A DNA stretch of 64,000 bases from Bacillota bacterium (lineage in GTDB: Bacteria > Bacillota > Negativicutes > Sporomusales > Sporomusaceae): NCBI GenBank assembly GCA_017889705.1, contig JAGGAB010000013.1, positions 26,700 to 90,699 on the forward strand, read 5' to 3'. The position numbers and the translations under genes are program-made. Shown in pieces: positions 1-12,848 of the stretch. Each line of letters starts with the position of its first letter. Position 1 is the first letter of the stretch. The notes under the pieces were generated by a model, which ran no database searches, was not told the origin of the DNA, and saw only the letters and a list, made by a program, of their open reading frames with translations.

Positions 1-1
1 G

Positions 2-109
2 TTAAGCGAAATGCTAAATGCCAAGGGAATTATGGTATCAAGACGGACAGTTGCCAAATACCGGGAAGAACTGGGTATTCCGGCATCAGGAAAACGGAAA
101 AGGCATTAA
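2..109 (+). CDS. rpoN: RNA polymerase sigma-54 factor, C-terminal end (partial)
   Basis: The first 35 codons of the window are the end of a protein that finishes with the RpoN box: [15 protein letters not shown] lies about 20 residues from the stop, followed by a basic tail. In sigma-54 this helix reads the -24 element of the promoter. The rest of the gene lies upstream of the window. The reading frame is open from base 2 to the TAA at 107-109, and a hairpin terminator follows. The identification rests only on this box, but the [14 protein letters not shown] motif is highly specific. Confidence 0.9.
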   Translation, partial: LSEMLNAKGIMVSRRTVAKYREELGIPASGKRKRH

Positions 110-118
110 TAAGCAGCT

Positions 119-170
119 AGATCTCCTAAGTAGTATTTGTTATACTTAAGGAGGTCTTTTTTCTTTTAAA
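119..170 (+). terminator. Intrinsic terminator after rpoN
   Basis: Inverted repeat GATCTCCTAAGTA / TACTTAAGGAGGTC with a short loop, followed by a run of T (CTTTTTTCTTTT). It ends the sigma-54 transcript before the exopolysaccharide operon. Confidence 0.85.
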
Positions 171-256
171 AAAACTTAAGATGTTACAATGAACGACAAA
201 CAAACACTGTTTATAGCAAAATATGTCTAAAAATGGCTGGTATTATTACTGGTAAT

Positions 257-265
257 TGTTATAAT
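257..265 (+). promoter_or_regulatory. Candidate extended -10 promoter of the exopolysaccharide operon
   Basis: TGTTATAAT matches an extended -10 box (TGnTATAAT) about 50 bases before the start codon at 316. No convincing -35 box is seen, as is common for extended -10 promoters. This is inference from sequence only. Confidence 0.4.
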
Positions 266-315
266 TAAAGCAAAAATATTTTGGCGCAATTATTGTGATA
301 TTGGGAGAGGTGCTT

Positions 316-2595
316 ATGGGGAGATATATTGCCGCAGGTATTGGCGGAGTCATTATGTTGTTTTGGCTTTGTTTTGCTCCGGCTGCCGAAGCAGCCGAGC
401 TGGCAGTTTCCGGAGTTCCTCTGTCAGGTCTGGAACAAATTGAGCCCTTTGTAAGTGACGGTCCGGAAGGGATGGCAGCTTTAGCCACAATATCCCGCAA
501 TCAAGCTTTGGAAACGCTAGAAAAGCAAAGAGCAGGTGCCAAATATTTTGGCGGTATAACCTATGGTCATAGCAATGAGCCGATTGTTGATACCGGCAGT
601 GAAAAGAATTCGTATAATAAGCTAAGTCTTACCGGCGGGCTGAGTTTTCCGCTGCTGGGTTCTTTGCAAAAAGAAAATGTCAGGAAACTTGAAACCCAAA
701 CGGCTACCATGGAAGCGCAACATCGCTCTAACATGCTAGCCTTGACAAATCTGGCTGCATTACGAAAAGCCTATACCACGCTCTGGATTGAACAACAGAA
801 AGCGGCAATTGGCAAGCGGTTTTTGAGTACGGAAGCCGAAACCGTCCATATATTGCAGCAGCGTCAGGCGCAGGGTTTGGTATTACCGACTGACAAGCTG
901 GAATTTTTAGCCGTGTATTATGATGTCAGACGTGATCTTGCGGCTTCGGAACTGCGCAAAATGCAGGCATTAAAGGTTATAGAAATCATTACCGGCCGCA
1001 AATGGCAGCTGACCGAGAACTTGAAAATGCCGTCGATTCCCAGTATTGACGGCCAAAAAATTGATCTTTCCTCATACCCGGAAGTTATATTTCAAAATAA
1101 CCTTGTGGCGCAATATGAAAAACTATTGCAAGAGAAAAAACATATCGACAGAGATGCCAATCTGGTATTTGGTGTGACCAATGCCCGGGAGTTTCCGGGA
1201 ACCACGGGAAATGGCATATATATTGCCTTAAATATGACCGGGCCTGTTAAGGGCAGTGCCAAAGATCAGGTGGAGCTGGCGGCTGCCGAGGAGCTTACTA
1301 AAGCGAAACAGGAAGAACAGTTAATCCGTATGAGACTTGACGGCCAGGCGGAAGAGGCGCTGGCAACAGCTGCTTATGCGGCTGCTGATGTCAATGCGAA
1401 AACGTCTCATATGATTGTGATGGCTGAAGCTATTCGGGAAAGGACGCTGCGGCGCATGGTTCTGGCGGGTGACACCTTTGAACAGTTGCAGCAAAGCAAG
1501 TCGCAGTATTACCGGACTGCCTTGGACATGCTTAATCAAGAAGAAGTCTTTCTTCATTCGGCCATTGATATTATCAGCTATGTATATCCCCGGGGTCTTG
1601 TGGCAGAGCCAACAGAACGGGTTTGCCTTATTAATGAAAATAACGAAAAACGCAGTAACTTGCTGGCACCTAGTTGGCTGGAGGCCGGGAATAACAAGAC
1701 TGCGGCAAACACACCGCTTGATTTTTCCACTATTCCCGAAATAAAAGTTCCTAATGTGGCGATGGAAGCAGGAACCATCAAACCGGTAAGTAATGTTGGA
1801 GAAAAAATAGTTGTTCAGTCAGGAACGCAGAATAACACTGCCATATATGTCTGGAATGCCGAACAATTTTTACAAAGTAAAACAAGAGCAAATGCGTTGA
1901 ACGAAATCAGTAATGCAGGATTTTCCCACATGCTTATATCCTTTACTCCCAAACAGTTAACTACCATAGGAACGCCAGCCGGCAAAGCCGAACTGGAAGC
2001 GTTGTTAGCTATGGCGAAAGCCAAGGGTATGCGGGTTGATTTACTGCTGGGAGATCCAACTTGGGCAGAGGCGGAATATCGTGGAGAATTGCTTGCGCTT
2101 ATTCAAAAACTGCAGAATTTTGCTTTTGACGGCATCCATCTTGATATTGAGCCTGATTCGTTGCCCGGTGCGGCAATACGGCAGCCTGAGCTCTTAGCCG
2201 GACTTGCTGACACTGTTCGTGCTGTAAAAGAAACAACAAACAAGCCTGTATCAATAGCTATTCATCCGCGATACCTGGAAGGCAAGCTTGGCGAACTGTC
2301 CAGGCAGAAGCTGCTGCCGCTGGGGCTGGAAACAGTGGTTGTCATGATTTATTCAGATAATCCGACAATGACGGCGCAGCGAATGGCGGCCATTATGGCA
2401 GCCAACCCGAATGCCGTATTTGCTTTAGCACAAAGTGTGGAAAAAAGTATTCCACCATCAGAAAGTTATGCTGACAGCAGTCAAATGGAATTTAAAGCAG
2501 CTATGCAGATGCTGAAAGATAATCTTGCCGCCTATGGACTAAAAGAAATTTATATTCAGGCCTGGGAAGATTACAACAAGGGGGCGATGCCATGA
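316..2595 (+). CDS. TolC-like outer-membrane protein fused to a GH18-like TIM-barrel domain
   Basis: 759 residues from ATG 316, chosen because GGGAGAGG lies 8 bases upstream; the frame is open further 5'. A signal peptide ends near residue 27 (AEA). Residues about 40-430 are rich in long alpha-helices with the two-fold look of the outer membrane efflux (TolC) family. A linker follows, then a C-terminal domain of about 255 residues (505-759) with alternating strands and helices and the motif DGIHLDIEP near residue 604. That motif resembles the DGxDxDxE catalytic signature of GH18-type hydrolases. The gene overlaps the HlyD-like gene by 4 bases (ATGA), and a glycosyltransferase closes the operon, so the likely job is polymer export with trimming of the chain. 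The fusion is unusual. The TolC part is fairly sure; hydrolase activity is inferred. Confidence 0.75.
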   Translation: MGRYIAAGIGGVIMLFWLCFAPAAEAAELAVSGVPLSGLEQIEPFVSDGPEGMAALATISRNQALETLEKQRAGAKYFGGITYGHSNEPIVDTGSEKNSYNKLSLTGGLSFPLLGSLQKENVRKLETQTATMEAQHRSNMLALTNLAALRKAYTTLWIEQQKAAIGKRFLSTEAETVHILQQRQAQGLVLPTDKLEFLAVYYDVRRDLAASELRKMQALKVIEIITGRKWQLTENLKMPSIPSIDGQKIDLSSYPEVIFQNNLVAQYEKLLQEKKHIDRDANLVFGVTNAREFPGTTGNGIYIALNMTGPVKGSAKDQVELAAAEELTKAKQEEQLIRMRLDGQAEEALATAAYAAADVNAKTSHMIVMAEAIRERTLRRMVLAGDTFEQLQQSKSQYYRTALDMLNQEEVFLHSAIDIISYVYPRGLVAEPTERVCLINENNEKRSNLLAPSWLEAGNNKTAANTPLDFSTIPEIKVPNVAMEAGTIKPVSNVGEKIVVQSGTQNNTAIYVWNAEQFLQSKTRANALNEISNAGFSHMLISFTPKQLTTIGTPAGKAELEALLAMAKAKGMRVDLLLGDPTWAEAEYRGELLALIQKLQNFAFDGIHLDIEPDSLPGAAIRQPELLAGLADTVRAVKETTNKPVSIAIHPRYLEGKLGELSRQKLLPLGLETVVVMIYSDNPTMTAQRMAAIMAANPNAVFALAQSVEKSIPPSESYADSSQMEFKAAMQMLKDNLAAYGLKEIYIQAWEDYNKGAMP

Positions 2596-3629
2596 AAGTA
2601 TCATTTTCGCCAAATAAAAAAAATGATGCGACAATTGAGAACAATGTAAGGCTGCCATATTCGGCAGGCAAAAGAGTATTCCCCAAAATTCGCTGGGTAT
2701 TAATTTTGTTGCTGGTGAGTTCGCCGTTTATCCTGTTTGCCGGCAAAATTGTACTTGATTGGGCATTTGTTACTTCGCCGGGAATGCTGTGGATGGAGAA
2801 AAAGACGATAAATTCGATTGAACCGGGAATCGTGGATAAAGTCTACTTCCACCGCGGTGAAGAGGCAGCGCCGGCTGCACCTATATTGAAGGTAAAACGT
2901 AGAATTCCCGAGGGACGGCTTGAGCAAATTGCCCTCCTGGAAGCCGAACGTGATGCGGCAAACGGAAGCTATCAGACAGCCGCGCCTGTACGGGGGAATG
3001 CCGACGCAGCTTATCTGGGTCAGCAGAGTGTTGCCTATTATCAAAACTTACGGGATAATACAAAATGGCTGCTGCAGCAAGGGGCGGCAACCCAGGCTGA
3101 GATGAATGCTGCCGAAAATAGACTTAGCGAGGTTAAAGCCGGGATGGCAGCAGCAACTGCCGTAAACGGGACTGCCGGATCGACGGCCGTTAACCCGGCC
3201 AGAATTGCTCAGATAGAACAAAGTATAAAATCGTTAAAACAAATGACTGAAGAATATTTTACCGTGAATACTGGGGCTGGCGGCAAAGTCAGCTCGGTAT
3301 TTGTAACAGAAGGCCAGAGCTTTGCGGCCGGTGAACCACTGGCAGTCCTGGTAGACACCCAAAAGGTGTATATCGTTACTTATGTGGACCCCGGCGATTT
3401 TAAAAACATAACCTTGGGAACGGTTGCAAACGTGAAGCTGCCAGGAAGCGGTCGGCAGATTAAAGCGGTTGTTGAGCAGCCGCCGGTATCGGCAGACAAT
3501 GTGCCAACCGGAATTTCGGAAAAGATGTATTCCGCCAATATGCGGGGTGTCCAGATTTATCTTAAAACCCAAGAGCCGCTAAAGCCGGAAGAACTTATCG
3601 AAGGTTTGCCGGTTACTGTTAAATGGTGA
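2592..3629 (+). CDS. HlyD-family membrane fusion (periplasmic adaptor) protein
   Basis: 345 residues; ATG overlaps the previous stop (ATGA), which indicates translational coupling. One membrane segment lies at about residues 36-57, after a basic N-terminus. Half lipoyl motifs lie near residues 75-105 (GIVDKVYFHRGEEA) and 225-255 (GGKVSSVFVTEGQSF), separated by a coiled-coil region; a beta-barrel-like region follows. This is the standard layout of adaptors that link an inner-membrane machine to a TolC channel. Its partners are the TolC-like protein upstream and, by context, the synthase encoded at 5180. It resembles the Alg44-type adaptor in role, but no PilZ domain is visible. Confidence 0.8.
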   Translation: MKVSFSPNKKNDATIENNVRLPYSAGKRVFPKIRWVLILLLVSSPFILFAGKIVLDWAFVTSPGMLWMEKKTINSIEPGIVDKVYFHRGEEAAPAAPILKVKRRIPEGRLEQIALLEAERDAANGSYQTAAPVRGNADAAYLGQQSVAYYQNLRDNTKWLLQQGAATQAEMNAAENRLSEVKAGMAAATAVNGTAGSTAVNPARIAQIEQSIKSLKQMTEEYFTVNTGAGGKVSSVFVTEGQSFAAGEPLAVLVDTQKVYIVTYVDPGDFKNITLGTVANVKLPGSGRQIKAVVEQPPVSADNVPTGISEKMYSANMRGVQIYLKTQEPLKPEELIEGLPVTVKW

Positions 3630-3698
3630 GTTGCTGCATGCTGTGGCAAGTAATCAGCAGAGTGTGTCTGACTATATTCTGCGTGAGGAGAATTGGCT

Positions 3699-5183
3699 AT
3701 GAATGTGAAATTTGTTAAATTAGCGCTAAGTCATGAGGATCATATTGTCCGGACCGAAGCCTGTGAAGGTTGTTATTCGCTGAAGGCCTTGCTAACTGAG
3801 GTTCGTGAACCGGCAGTTGTTTTGATTGATGGCTTGAATCCGGAAAACAGCAAGAGCATGCGCGTGACTTTTAAGGCTATTTATGAATTGCGGCGATCGA
3901 GCGTATTTTATGCAGCTCCGATTTTTCTGGCAAAATCAATGGATAATTTGAATATATTTGTTGATGGTATTGGCAGCACTCCGGAAGAGGTTCTGCCTAC
4001 CGCCACGAAAATTCTTGCCAGAATGGACGGTTTATCAATCGAAAAAAATGCTGTCAGCGATGATTTGCGCGTTCTGACATATTTGTATTGCCGCGGCGAT
4101 GACCAGGTGTTGCTGCCGGTGGCGATGGCCTGTTCACCTTGGATTTATGAGTATCCGGCGGCATATCTTATTGGCGGTTTTGCCGGCACAAACTTACAAA
4201 CTGCGATTGGCATCGGGCTATTTGCGGACAAGGATTTGGTAAATGCCATCATAAAAAGTTCGGCCGAATGGTTAATTACCCTGGCGGCGCAGGGTGTGCT
4301 TATTGGGCGGGAATTGGTTGATAGAATCCGCCTTTGCACCTATTGTGGCACCGGGAATTTAAACTACATTGACTTTTGCCCGCTGTGCGGCAGTATTGAT
4401 TTTCACAAAAGAAAAATGATTCATTGTTTTACCTGCAGCCATGTAGCACCAGAAGAAAACTTTAAAAATGGCATGATGTTTGTCTGCCCGCGTTGTAATA
4501 CCAATCTGCGCCATATTGGCAGTGATTATGACCGGCCAATGGAATCCTACAGCTGTGACAGTTGTGGCGAACGGTTTATTGACCCTGAAGTTAAGGCGGT
4601 TTGCATGCGTTGCCGGCACAAATCACCGACTGATGAACTGGTTGTGCGGCAGCTATATACCTATAGTCTTACACCCAAAGGAAAACGGGCTGTACAAGTA
4701 GGCAATGTTGATCTGGAATTCTCTCTGTTTGACAGTAACCGCAATGTAATGCCGCAATATTTTTACCAAATCACCGACTGGCTTATTCAAATGAAGGCAC
4801 GGTACAGTGAAGAAGATTTCTCCTTATTGTGCATAAAAATAGAAGGTTTTGAGGGTCAGGGAACTACGACAGGCATAGCTCAGTTCCAAAAGATGGTTAA
4901 TGAGCTTGCCGTTCGTATCCGAGAACTGGTTCGTCTGACAGATATTACAACAAGTACCGGTTCTAATACGTTTTGGGTGCTTTTGCCTAGGACAAACTTA
5001 AGCGGAGGAGAGATTCTGGCATCCAGGGTAGCTAAACTAGCCGAATTGATTTCCGGCGATAATGGCGAGCATATTGCTATGCAAACCAAATGCTTTTCCA
5101 TTCCGGAAGAATATGCAAGCAGAGGGCAGGTGGCAGAAATGCTCTTAAAAGAGTATGAAGCTGCCCTTGCGAACAAAAAATGA
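3699..5183 (+). CDS. Zinc-ribbon (TackOD1-like) protein with a degenerate GGDEF domain
   Basis: 494 residues from ATG 3699 (GAGGAG is 9 bases upstream; a TTG two codons earlier sits too close to it). Residues about 1-130 look like a receiver-like alpha/beta domain without a clear phospho-acceptor. Residues about 205-320 carry many CxxC pairs (CTYCGTG, CPLCGS, CFTCSH, CPRCNT, CDSCGE, CMRCRH) as in the TackOD1 zinc module found in signalling proteins. The C-terminal 140 residues resemble a GGDEF domain, but the signature is replaced by GSNTFWVLLP, so diguanylate cyclase activity is unlikely. The stop overlaps the glycosyltransferase start (ATGA). A role as a sensor or c-di-GMP-linked regulator of the synthase is inferred from context. 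Confidence 0.7.
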   Translation: MNVKFVKLALSHEDHIVRTEACEGCYSLKALLTEVREPAVVLIDGLNPENSKSMRVTFKAIYELRRSSVFYAAPIFLAKSMDNLNIFVDGIGSTPEEVLPTATKILARMDGLSIEKNAVSDDLRVLTYLYCRGDDQVLLPVAMACSPWIYEYPAAYLIGGFAGTNLQTAIGIGLFADKDLVNAIIKSSAEWLITLAAQGVLIGRELVDRIRLCTYCGTGNLNYIDFCPLCGSIDFHKRKMIHCFTCSHVAPEENFKNGMMFVCPRCNTNLRHIGSDYDRPMESYSCDSCGERFIDPEVKAVCMRCRHKSPTDELVVRQLYTYSLTPKGKRAVQVGNVDLEFSLFDSNRNVMPQYFYQITDWLIQMKARYSEEDFSLLCIKIEGFEGQGTTTGIAQFQKMVNELAVRIRELVRLTDITTSTGSNTFWVLLPRTNLSGGEILASRVAKLAELISGDNGEHIAMQTKCFSIPEEYASRGQVAEMLLKEYEAALANKK

Positions 5184-6517
5184 ATCACCTAATAAACAGC
5201 ATCGGGCAGAACTTATATCAAATTACCCTTGGGCCGCTGCTCAGTTCGGATTTCATTTCGGTATTGGTACTATTGATGCCGTTTGTCCTATTTTTTGAGA
5301 TTCCCTGGTCGCTGTTTATCTTGGTCGGCCTTATCAGATACAAACTGCGGCGGATGCAGGAAGGTGAGAGACGCCCGTATTTTCCTACCGTATCCTGTAT
5401 TGTGACCTGCTATAGTGAAGGCCGCGACATTGAGACAACTGTTATTTCACTTGCTGAACAGCTATATCCGGGTCCAATTCAAATTTTGCTTGTGGTTGAT
5501 GGTGCAACCATCAATGCCGAAACCTTGGCGGTGGCCAAGTCTATGAAAAAATGGGCTGAAGGTGGCTATCCTAACCGCTCTGTTATGGTTTTGCCGAAAT
5601 GGCAGCGAGGCGGTGTGGTATCCAGCAGTAATCTGGCGCTGCAATTTGCCACAGGCGAAATCATTATAAAGGTGGATGGTGATTCGTCCTTTGATAACAA
5701 TATGGTTGAACGGGCCACCAGACATTTTGAGGACCAATCGGTTGTTGCCGTCAGTGGCAGCCTAAGAGTGCGTAATGCCAGCAAAACACTGTGCGCAGCT
5801 TTTCAGGCCGTTGAATATTTTATTGCCATACATGTATCCAAAACCGCCTTAAGCGAGTTTAATATGGTAAATAATATATCAGGGGCTTTCGGTATCTTCC
5901 GGCGGGAACTGCTTAATCTGGTCGAAGGCTGGGATGCAGGAACGGCAGAAGATTTTGATATGACGCTGCGCATCAAAAACTATTTCAATCGTTCCAAGAA
6001 AAAAATCCGGATTGTATTTGATCCGGAAGCCATGTGCTTTACTGATGTGCCGGAAACCTTTACCCAGTTCTATAAACAGCGTATCAGATGGGAAGGCGAT
6101 TATCCGTTTATTCTCTATAAACACCGCTATAGCAACAGTCCGCAATTTTTGGGCTGGCCTAACTTTTTGGGCGGACTTGTTAATATTTTTACTCATGTTG
6201 TCATACCTGGAATGGTGTTTGTGTATACGATTTGGTTGATTTTCCAATATCGCATTGATTTTGCCATAGCCCTGCTGCTGGCGGTTTACCTCTTCTATCT
6301 GCTGCTGCTGACCGTCTTTTATCTTGTCGGTATTGCGTTATTGTCAGAGCGGAAAGCCACCGATTTGTCGCGGATGTATTTGCTGCCCTTAATGCCGCTC
6401 TTTATGTTTGCTGCGAAAATCAATAGTTTTGTGGCAGTCCTCTGGGAGTTCATCGGTAAGGGGCATCAGGATACTTCGATGGCACCTTGGTGGGTACTGC
6501 GAAAAAGTAAATTTTAA
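5180..6517 (+). CDS. Family 2 processive glycosyltransferase (exopolysaccharide synthase)
   Basis: 445 residues. Motifs of membrane-embedded synthases such as cellulose or poly-GlcNAc synthase appear in order: nucleotide-binding VVDGA near 110, DxD (KVDGDSS) near 163, AEDFDMT near 255 (TED-like), and QRIRW near 300 (the QxxRW product-binding motif). Two hydrophobic segments lie at the N-terminus and several at the C-terminus (about 330-430). It probably polymerises a nucleotide sugar on the inner membrane and passes the chain outward through the HlyD and TolC-like partners. The start overlaps the preceding stop. The sugar cannot be told from sequence. Confidence 0.88.
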   Translation: MNHLINSIGQNLYQITLGPLLSSDFISVLVLLMPFVLFFEIPWSLFILVGLIRYKLRRMQEGERRPYFPTVSCIVTCYSEGRDIETTVISLAEQLYPGPIQILLVVDGATINAETLAVAKSMKKWAEGGYPNRSVMVLPKWQRGGVVSSSNLALQFATGEIIIKVDGDSSFDNNMVERATRHFEDQSVVAVSGSLRVRNASKTLCAAFQAVEYFIAIHVSKTALSEFNMVNNISGAFGIFRRELLNLVEGWDAGTAEDFDMTLRIKNYFNRSKKKIRIVFDPEAMCFTDVPETFTQFYKQRIRWEGDYPFILYKHRYSNSPQFLGWPNFLGGLVNIFTHVVIPGMVFVYTIWLIFQYRIDFAIALLLAVYLFYLLLLTVFYLVGIALLSERKATDLSRMYLLPLMPLFMFAAKINSFVAVLWEFIGKGHQDTSMAPWWVLRKSKF

Positions 6518-6552
6518 GCAAGGTCAGGTAAGACAGTCTGACCTTGCTTTAT
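6516..6552 (+). terminator. Intrinsic terminator of the exopolysaccharide operon
   Basis: Perfect inverted repeat AAGCAAGGTCAG / CTGACCTTGCTT followed by TT. It lies directly after the glycosyltransferase stop. Confidence 0.85.
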
Positions 6553-6620
6553 ATTTACTAATAAATGTAAATATAATAATTATGCCGGAGAGGGATAATC
6601 ATATCTTTGGCGAATAAGTA

Positions 6621-7220
6621 ATGAGAAAATACCACAGAGGCGGTGAACGTCTATTGGCGTCATACAATATCTTTAAATTCTTAGGTGATGGCCATGTTAT
6701 ACCGGCACCTCGTAATTATGAGGACTTTAAATTTGCGCTGGAACATTCGGCAAGTTCGAGTATCATTTTGCTGTTTGGCGACATTAATGTTTTGCCGGAA
6801 CTTTTAACACAGGCTCGTGAACATAAAAAACGGCTGCTGGTGCACTTAGATTTGCTAAGTGGCATCGGTAAAGACAAAGCGGGAGTCACATTTTTGGCGC
6901 GAATGGGAATAGAAGCCGTTATTACTACTAAATCACAATTAGGGAAATGTGCTCACGAATTGGGAATGTTGGTTGTGCATCGTCTGTTTTTGATGGATTC
7001 GCAAGCGGTTAAGACCGGTGTCAATTTACTTCAGGGGTATAAACCTGATGCGCTCGAACTGTTGCCTGCATCCATACCGGCAAGTGTTGTAACCGAACTG
7101 GCCACCATGACAGGTCTGCCTGTATTAGGCGGGGGACTGATGCATACCAAGGCCGATATTGAACAGGCGCTGGGTAATGGGTTAAAGGCTGTGAGCGCCA
7201 GCAGACGGGAACTATGGTAG
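6621..7220 (+). CDS. glpP: Glycerol-3-phosphate-responsive antiterminator
   Basis: 199 residues, the usual length of GlpP, a TIM-barrel RNA-binding protein that, when bound to glycerol-3-phosphate, lets RNA polymerase read through a terminator in the glp leader. Family features seen are the N-terminal VIPAPRNYEDFK, the central LLVHLDLLSGIGKDKAG and the C-terminal LPVLGGGLMHTKADIEQAL. The gene stands directly before glpK with a leader of about 380 bases, the expected target. The ribosome binding site at ATG 6621 is weak (GGCGAATAAGTA). TATAAT at 6572-6577 may be its -10 box. Confidence 0.92.
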   Translation: MRKYHRGGERLLASYNIFKFLGDGHVIPAPRNYEDFKFALEHSASSSIILLFGDINVLPELLTQAREHKKRLLVHLDLLSGIGKDKAGVTFLARMGIEAVITTKSQLGKCAHELGMLVVHRLFLMDSQAVKTGVNLLQGYKPDALELLPASIPASVVTELATMTGLPVLGGGLMHTKADIEQALGNGLKAVSASRRELW

Positions 7221-9096
<1,876 letters not shown>

Positions 9097-9146
9097 ACAA
9101 ATAGCTTATTAAGACAACTTTAATAGAACGGACTTAGAGGTGAAGA

Positions 9147-9198
9147 GAAGTCCTGCTTGTGCCGGTTTGGCGCAAGGGGACTTCTTTCTCTTTTTTAG
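9147..9198 (+). terminator. Intrinsic terminator after glpK
   Basis: Long hairpin with arms GAAGTCC..CTTGTGCC and GGCGCAAG..GGACTTC, followed by a T-rich tract (TTTCTCTTTTTTAG). Confidence 0.85.
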
Positions 9199-9320
9199 AA
9201 GTAGCAAAAAAATTAAGGTGCATGTGAAAGGAATAATTACCGTATTTTTATTTTTGTGGCAGGAATTTCATTATGATGGGCGAATAAGAACAGAAAGAAA
9301 TAGTATTTTTGTTGGTGTGG

Positions 9321-9356
9321 TGGGACAAAATATGTTTAGGTGGGACAATCGGTGAC
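9321..9356 (+). promoter_or_regulatory. CggR operator upstream of cggR-gap
   Basis: Two TGGGAC half-sites start exactly 20 bases apart (9321 and 9341), each followed after six bases by TGTT or TGAC: TGGGAC-N6-TGTT-N4-TGGGAC-N6-TGAC. This has the same spacing as the Bacillus CggR operator (CGGGAC-N6-TGTC-N4-CGGGAC-N6-TGTC). It lies 14 bases before the cggR start, fitting autoregulation of the glycolytic operon relieved by fructose-1,6-bisphosphate. Confidence 0.8.
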
Positions 9357-9369
9357 CCGAGGGGATAAT

Positions 9370-11425
<2,056 letters not shown>

Positions 11426-11449
11426 GATTCCCCTGAAGTTGTTAATGAT

Positions 11450-11478
11450 GAAGCAATCTCAAGTACTGGGATTGCTTC
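11450..11478 (+). other. Intergenic hairpin between gap and pgk
   Basis: GAAGCAATC / GATTGCTTC with an 11-base loop. No T-run follows, so it looks more like an mRNA-stabilising or processing hairpin than a terminator; gap mRNA is often cut or stabilised separately in Firmicutes. Confidence 0.65.
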
Positions 11479-11517
11479 TCTTACCCTCGGGTTGAGTACG
11501 ATATTGGAGGATTGGTT

Positions 11518-12705
11518 ATGAATAAGAAGAGCTTAAATAATGTTTGGGTATCAGGTAAAAAGGTTTTAGTGCGGGTAGACTATAATGTGCCTATGGATAA
11601 AGAGGGCAATATTACCGATGATACCCGTATTCGGGCCACGATTCCCACTCTGGAATTTTTGTTATCGAAAAATGCTGCTGTTATTATTGCCAGCCATCTT
11701 GGTCGGCCCAAAGGCAAGGTTGCACCTGAATTTTCACTCAAACCGGCAGCGCAAAGACTATCACAGTTATTGTTCGGACGTGAAGTGTTGTTTGCCAACG
11801 ACTCAGTAGGTCCGGAAGCCAATAAAATGGCGGCTGCTCTCCAGCCAGGTCAGCTTTTAATGCTGGAAAACCTGCGCTTTAACCCAAAAGAAGAAAAAAA
11901 TGATCCTGAATTTGCCAAGCATCTGGCAGGCCTTGCCGAAATCCTGGTAAATGATGCTTTCGGCGTATCTCACCGGGCACATGCCTCGGTGCATGGTATC
12001 ACCAAATACATACCGGCCGTATCAGGCTTCCTGATGGATAAAGAACTGATGCACTTAGGGCAGGCTGTCAGCGATCCGGTACGCCCCTTTGTCGCTATTA
12101 TCGGCGGTGCCAAAGTCTCTGACAAAATCGGAGTTATCGAAAATCTGTTAAACAAAGTTGATACGCTCATTATCGGCGGCGGTATGGCTAACACCTTCCT
12201 GGCTGCCCAAGGTTATCAAACCGGCAAGTCATTGGTAGAAGAAGATAAACTGCCACTAGCTAAAGAGCTTATGGTGGCTGCCAAGGAAAAGGGTGTTGCC
12301 TTGCTGTTGCCCGAAGATGTGGTGGTAGCTGATAAATTTGCGGCTGATGCCGAGTTCAAAGCAGTACCGGTTGCACAAATCCCTGCTGAGTGGATGGCAC
12401 TTGATATTGGTCCGGCAACTGTTAAAAACTATGCTGCAGCGCTGCAAGGTGCTAAAACCGTAGTCTGGAACGGACCTATGGGTGTGTTTGAGTTTGACGC
12501 CTTTGCGGCTGGTACAGAAGCTGTTGCGCAGGCAGTAGCTGCATCTGGTGCCCAAAGCATTGTCGGCGGCGGTGACTCGGTAGCTGCGCTGGAAAAACTC
12601 AAACTGGCTGGCAAGATTAGTCATATCTCAACTGGCGGCGGCGCGTCGCTGGAGTTTTTAGAAGGCAAAGAACTGCCAGGCGTTGCTGCGCTGGCAGATA
12701 AATAA
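11518..12705 (+). CDS. pgk: Phosphoglycerate kinase
   Basis: 395 residues from ATG 11518 (GGAGG 7 bases upstream; the TTG two codons earlier is too close). It transfers phosphate from 1,3-bisphosphoglycerate to ADP. Family motifs are [12 protein letters not shown] at the N-terminus, SHLGRPKG near 62, [14 protein letters not shown] near 145, and the C-terminal nucleotide region [12 protein letters not shown] with [13 protein letters not shown]. Not fused to tpiA. Confidence 0.98.
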   Translation: MNKKSLNNVWVSGKKVLVRVDYNVPMDKEGNITDDTRIRATIPTLEFLLSKNAAVIIASHLGRPKGKVAPEFSLKPAAQRLSQLLFGREVLFANDSVGPEANKMAAALQPGQLLMLENLRFNPKEEKNDPEFAKHLAGLAEILVNDAFGVSHRAHASVHGITKYIPAVSGFLMDKELMHLGQAVSDPVRPFVAIIGGAKVSDKIGVIENLLNKVDTLIIGGGMANTFLAAQGYQTGKSLVEEDKLPLAKELMVAAKEKGVALLLPEDVVVADKFAADAEFKAVPVAQIPAEWMALDIGPATVKNYAAALQGAKTVVWNGPMGVFEFDAFAAGTEAVAQAVAASGAQSIVGGGDSVAALEKLKLAGKISHISTGGGASLEFLEGKELPGVAALADK

Positions 12706-12711
12706 AGACTT

Positions 12712-12743
12712 AATGCAGACGGTGCGTCAGCGCCGTATGCATT
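12712..12743 (+). other. Strong intergenic hairpin 1 (pgk-tpiA)
   Basis: AATGCA..ACGG / CCGT.ATGCATT form a near-perfect stem with a GC-rich top. No poly-T follows. Possible RNA processing or stability element. Confidence 0.6.
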
Positions 12744-12769
12744 CTAGTCGTATTTATCCAGGGACTTAG

Positions 12770-12802
12770 CCGCTCTTTGCTACCGCGGTAGCATTAGAGC
12801 GG
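12770..12802 (+). other. Strong intergenic hairpin 2 (pgk-tpiA)
   Basis: CCGCTCT..GCTACC / GGTAGC..AGAGCGG, centred on CCGCGG, ends 30 bases before the tpiA ribosome binding site. No poly-T. With hairpin 1 it makes a tandem structure within one operon. Confidence 0.6.
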
Positions 12803-12848
12803 GTTAGTCATCGGGAAAATAATCAATTAATAGTAAGGAGTGGGGACT

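Noticed and set aside
9140..9355. 71-codon frame between glpK and cggR
   Set aside because: Covers the glpK terminator and part of the CggR operator; not a gene.
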